This document shows positions 63,715 through 64,000 of a stretch of 64,000 bases of DNA, in pieces. A model generated the notes under the pieces. The model did not search any database. It saw only the letters and a program-made list of their open reading frames with translations, and was not told the DNA's origin. Origin of the DNA: Pyricularia pennisetigena (lineage: Eukaryota; Ascomycota; Sordariomycetes; Magnaporthales; Pyriculariaceae); the NCBI RefSeq assembly GCF_004337985.1, contig NW_021940924.1, positions 496,001 through 560,000 of the forward strand. The letters run 5' to 3'. Every line of letters starts with the position of its first letter. Positions within the stretch are counted from its first letter, which is position 1. Both the position numbers and the translations under genes were made by a program.

Positions 63715-64000
63715 CCTTGCGAGGCTTCTCGGCCTTGATCCCTACTTAGCTTCATGTTTTGCAATGTTCTTTACGTGATAAAATGATGTGGTGGTTCGCA
63801 AGTGGAGATAATGAAGCTGACACCAGCCCCTAGCATGTTAAAGAACCGAAATCCCCGACGGGACTGCTTTATTCGTTGAAGTGCAGACTATCCTCATCAT
63901 TCATGCATCGTCTCAGCCGACGGAGCCATTTGATCGGGAAAATCTTTGATATGGCAGCAACTCAGACGCAAGCAAAATGACTCTTCGAAATGTTCTGTCA
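63715..64000. other. Window end
   Basis: No feature recognised. Confidence 0.3.

Noticed and set aside
1..64000. CRISPR arrays, bacterial operons, rRNA or tRNA genes
   Set aside because: Tandem repeats present are minisatellites without spacer structure; no tRNA B-box/cloverleaf or rRNA sequence was recognised, and gene structure is eukaryotic.

Overview
The window reads as nuclear DNA of a filamentous ascomycete (Pezizomycotina). Genes are monocistronic and carry short GT-AG introns (about 50-110 bp) with CTAAC/CTGAC-type branch sites. The identifiable products are fungal-specific: a Zn2Cys6 regulator, BTB proteins, an APH-like kinase, a CCCH finger, DUF3295 and Fot1/pogo transposons. The species cannot be named from the sequence alone. 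Genes are sparse, relics and repeats are abundant, and many loci carry frameshifts or stop codons, which is typical of an accessory or subtelomere-like compartment.

Layout. 0-10 kb: an APH-like phosphotransferase, a broken alpha/beta hydrolase, a small cysteine-rich protein, an unknown two-exon gene, and a fragment resembling the C-terminal part of Est1/SMG7 proteins. 10.8-13.4 kb: a complete 1860-bp pogo/Fot1-type transposon with TA target duplication and a damaged transposase, next to a LINE fragment. 14-24 kb: a two-exon small gene, a truncated 'GGPP synthetase-like' protein, a 24-residue CxxC peptide, and a four-exon 1168-residue Ulp1-type cysteine protease. 25-35 kb: a DUF3295 relic, a second small Cys protein, a six-exon Zn2Cys6 transcription factor that appears to use a GC-AG intron, and several unknown genes. 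35-42 kb: small unknown genes, minisatellites, a third small Cys protein and an Hsp70 stub. 42.5-45 kb: an intact 806-codon gene with the coiled-coil / PD-(D/E)XK-like / Cys-cluster / kinase architecture of Spok spore-killer proteins. 45.9-50 kb: a CCCH-finger pseudogene, a 515-bp internally deleted relative of the transposon, and a BTB gene. 50.2-61.2 kb: a segment bounded by two inverted copies of a ~600-bp repeat whose central ~110 bp is flipped between the copies. It holds a conserved small gene, a frameshifted kinase-HAD-UPRTase fusion, two solo LTRs, a pogo relic and a second BTB gene. 61.3-64 kb: a decayed C2H2/P-loop ATPase gene and a 33-residue membrane peptide.

There is no operon or obvious metabolic cluster. 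The functional highlight is the Spok-like gene, a candidate single-gene toxin/antidote (meiotic drive) element embedded in transposon-rich DNA. No Starship captain (DUF3435 tyrosine recombinase) was recognised within these 64 kb. Exon structures given here were derived by eye from splice signals and reading-frame continuity and have no transcript support.
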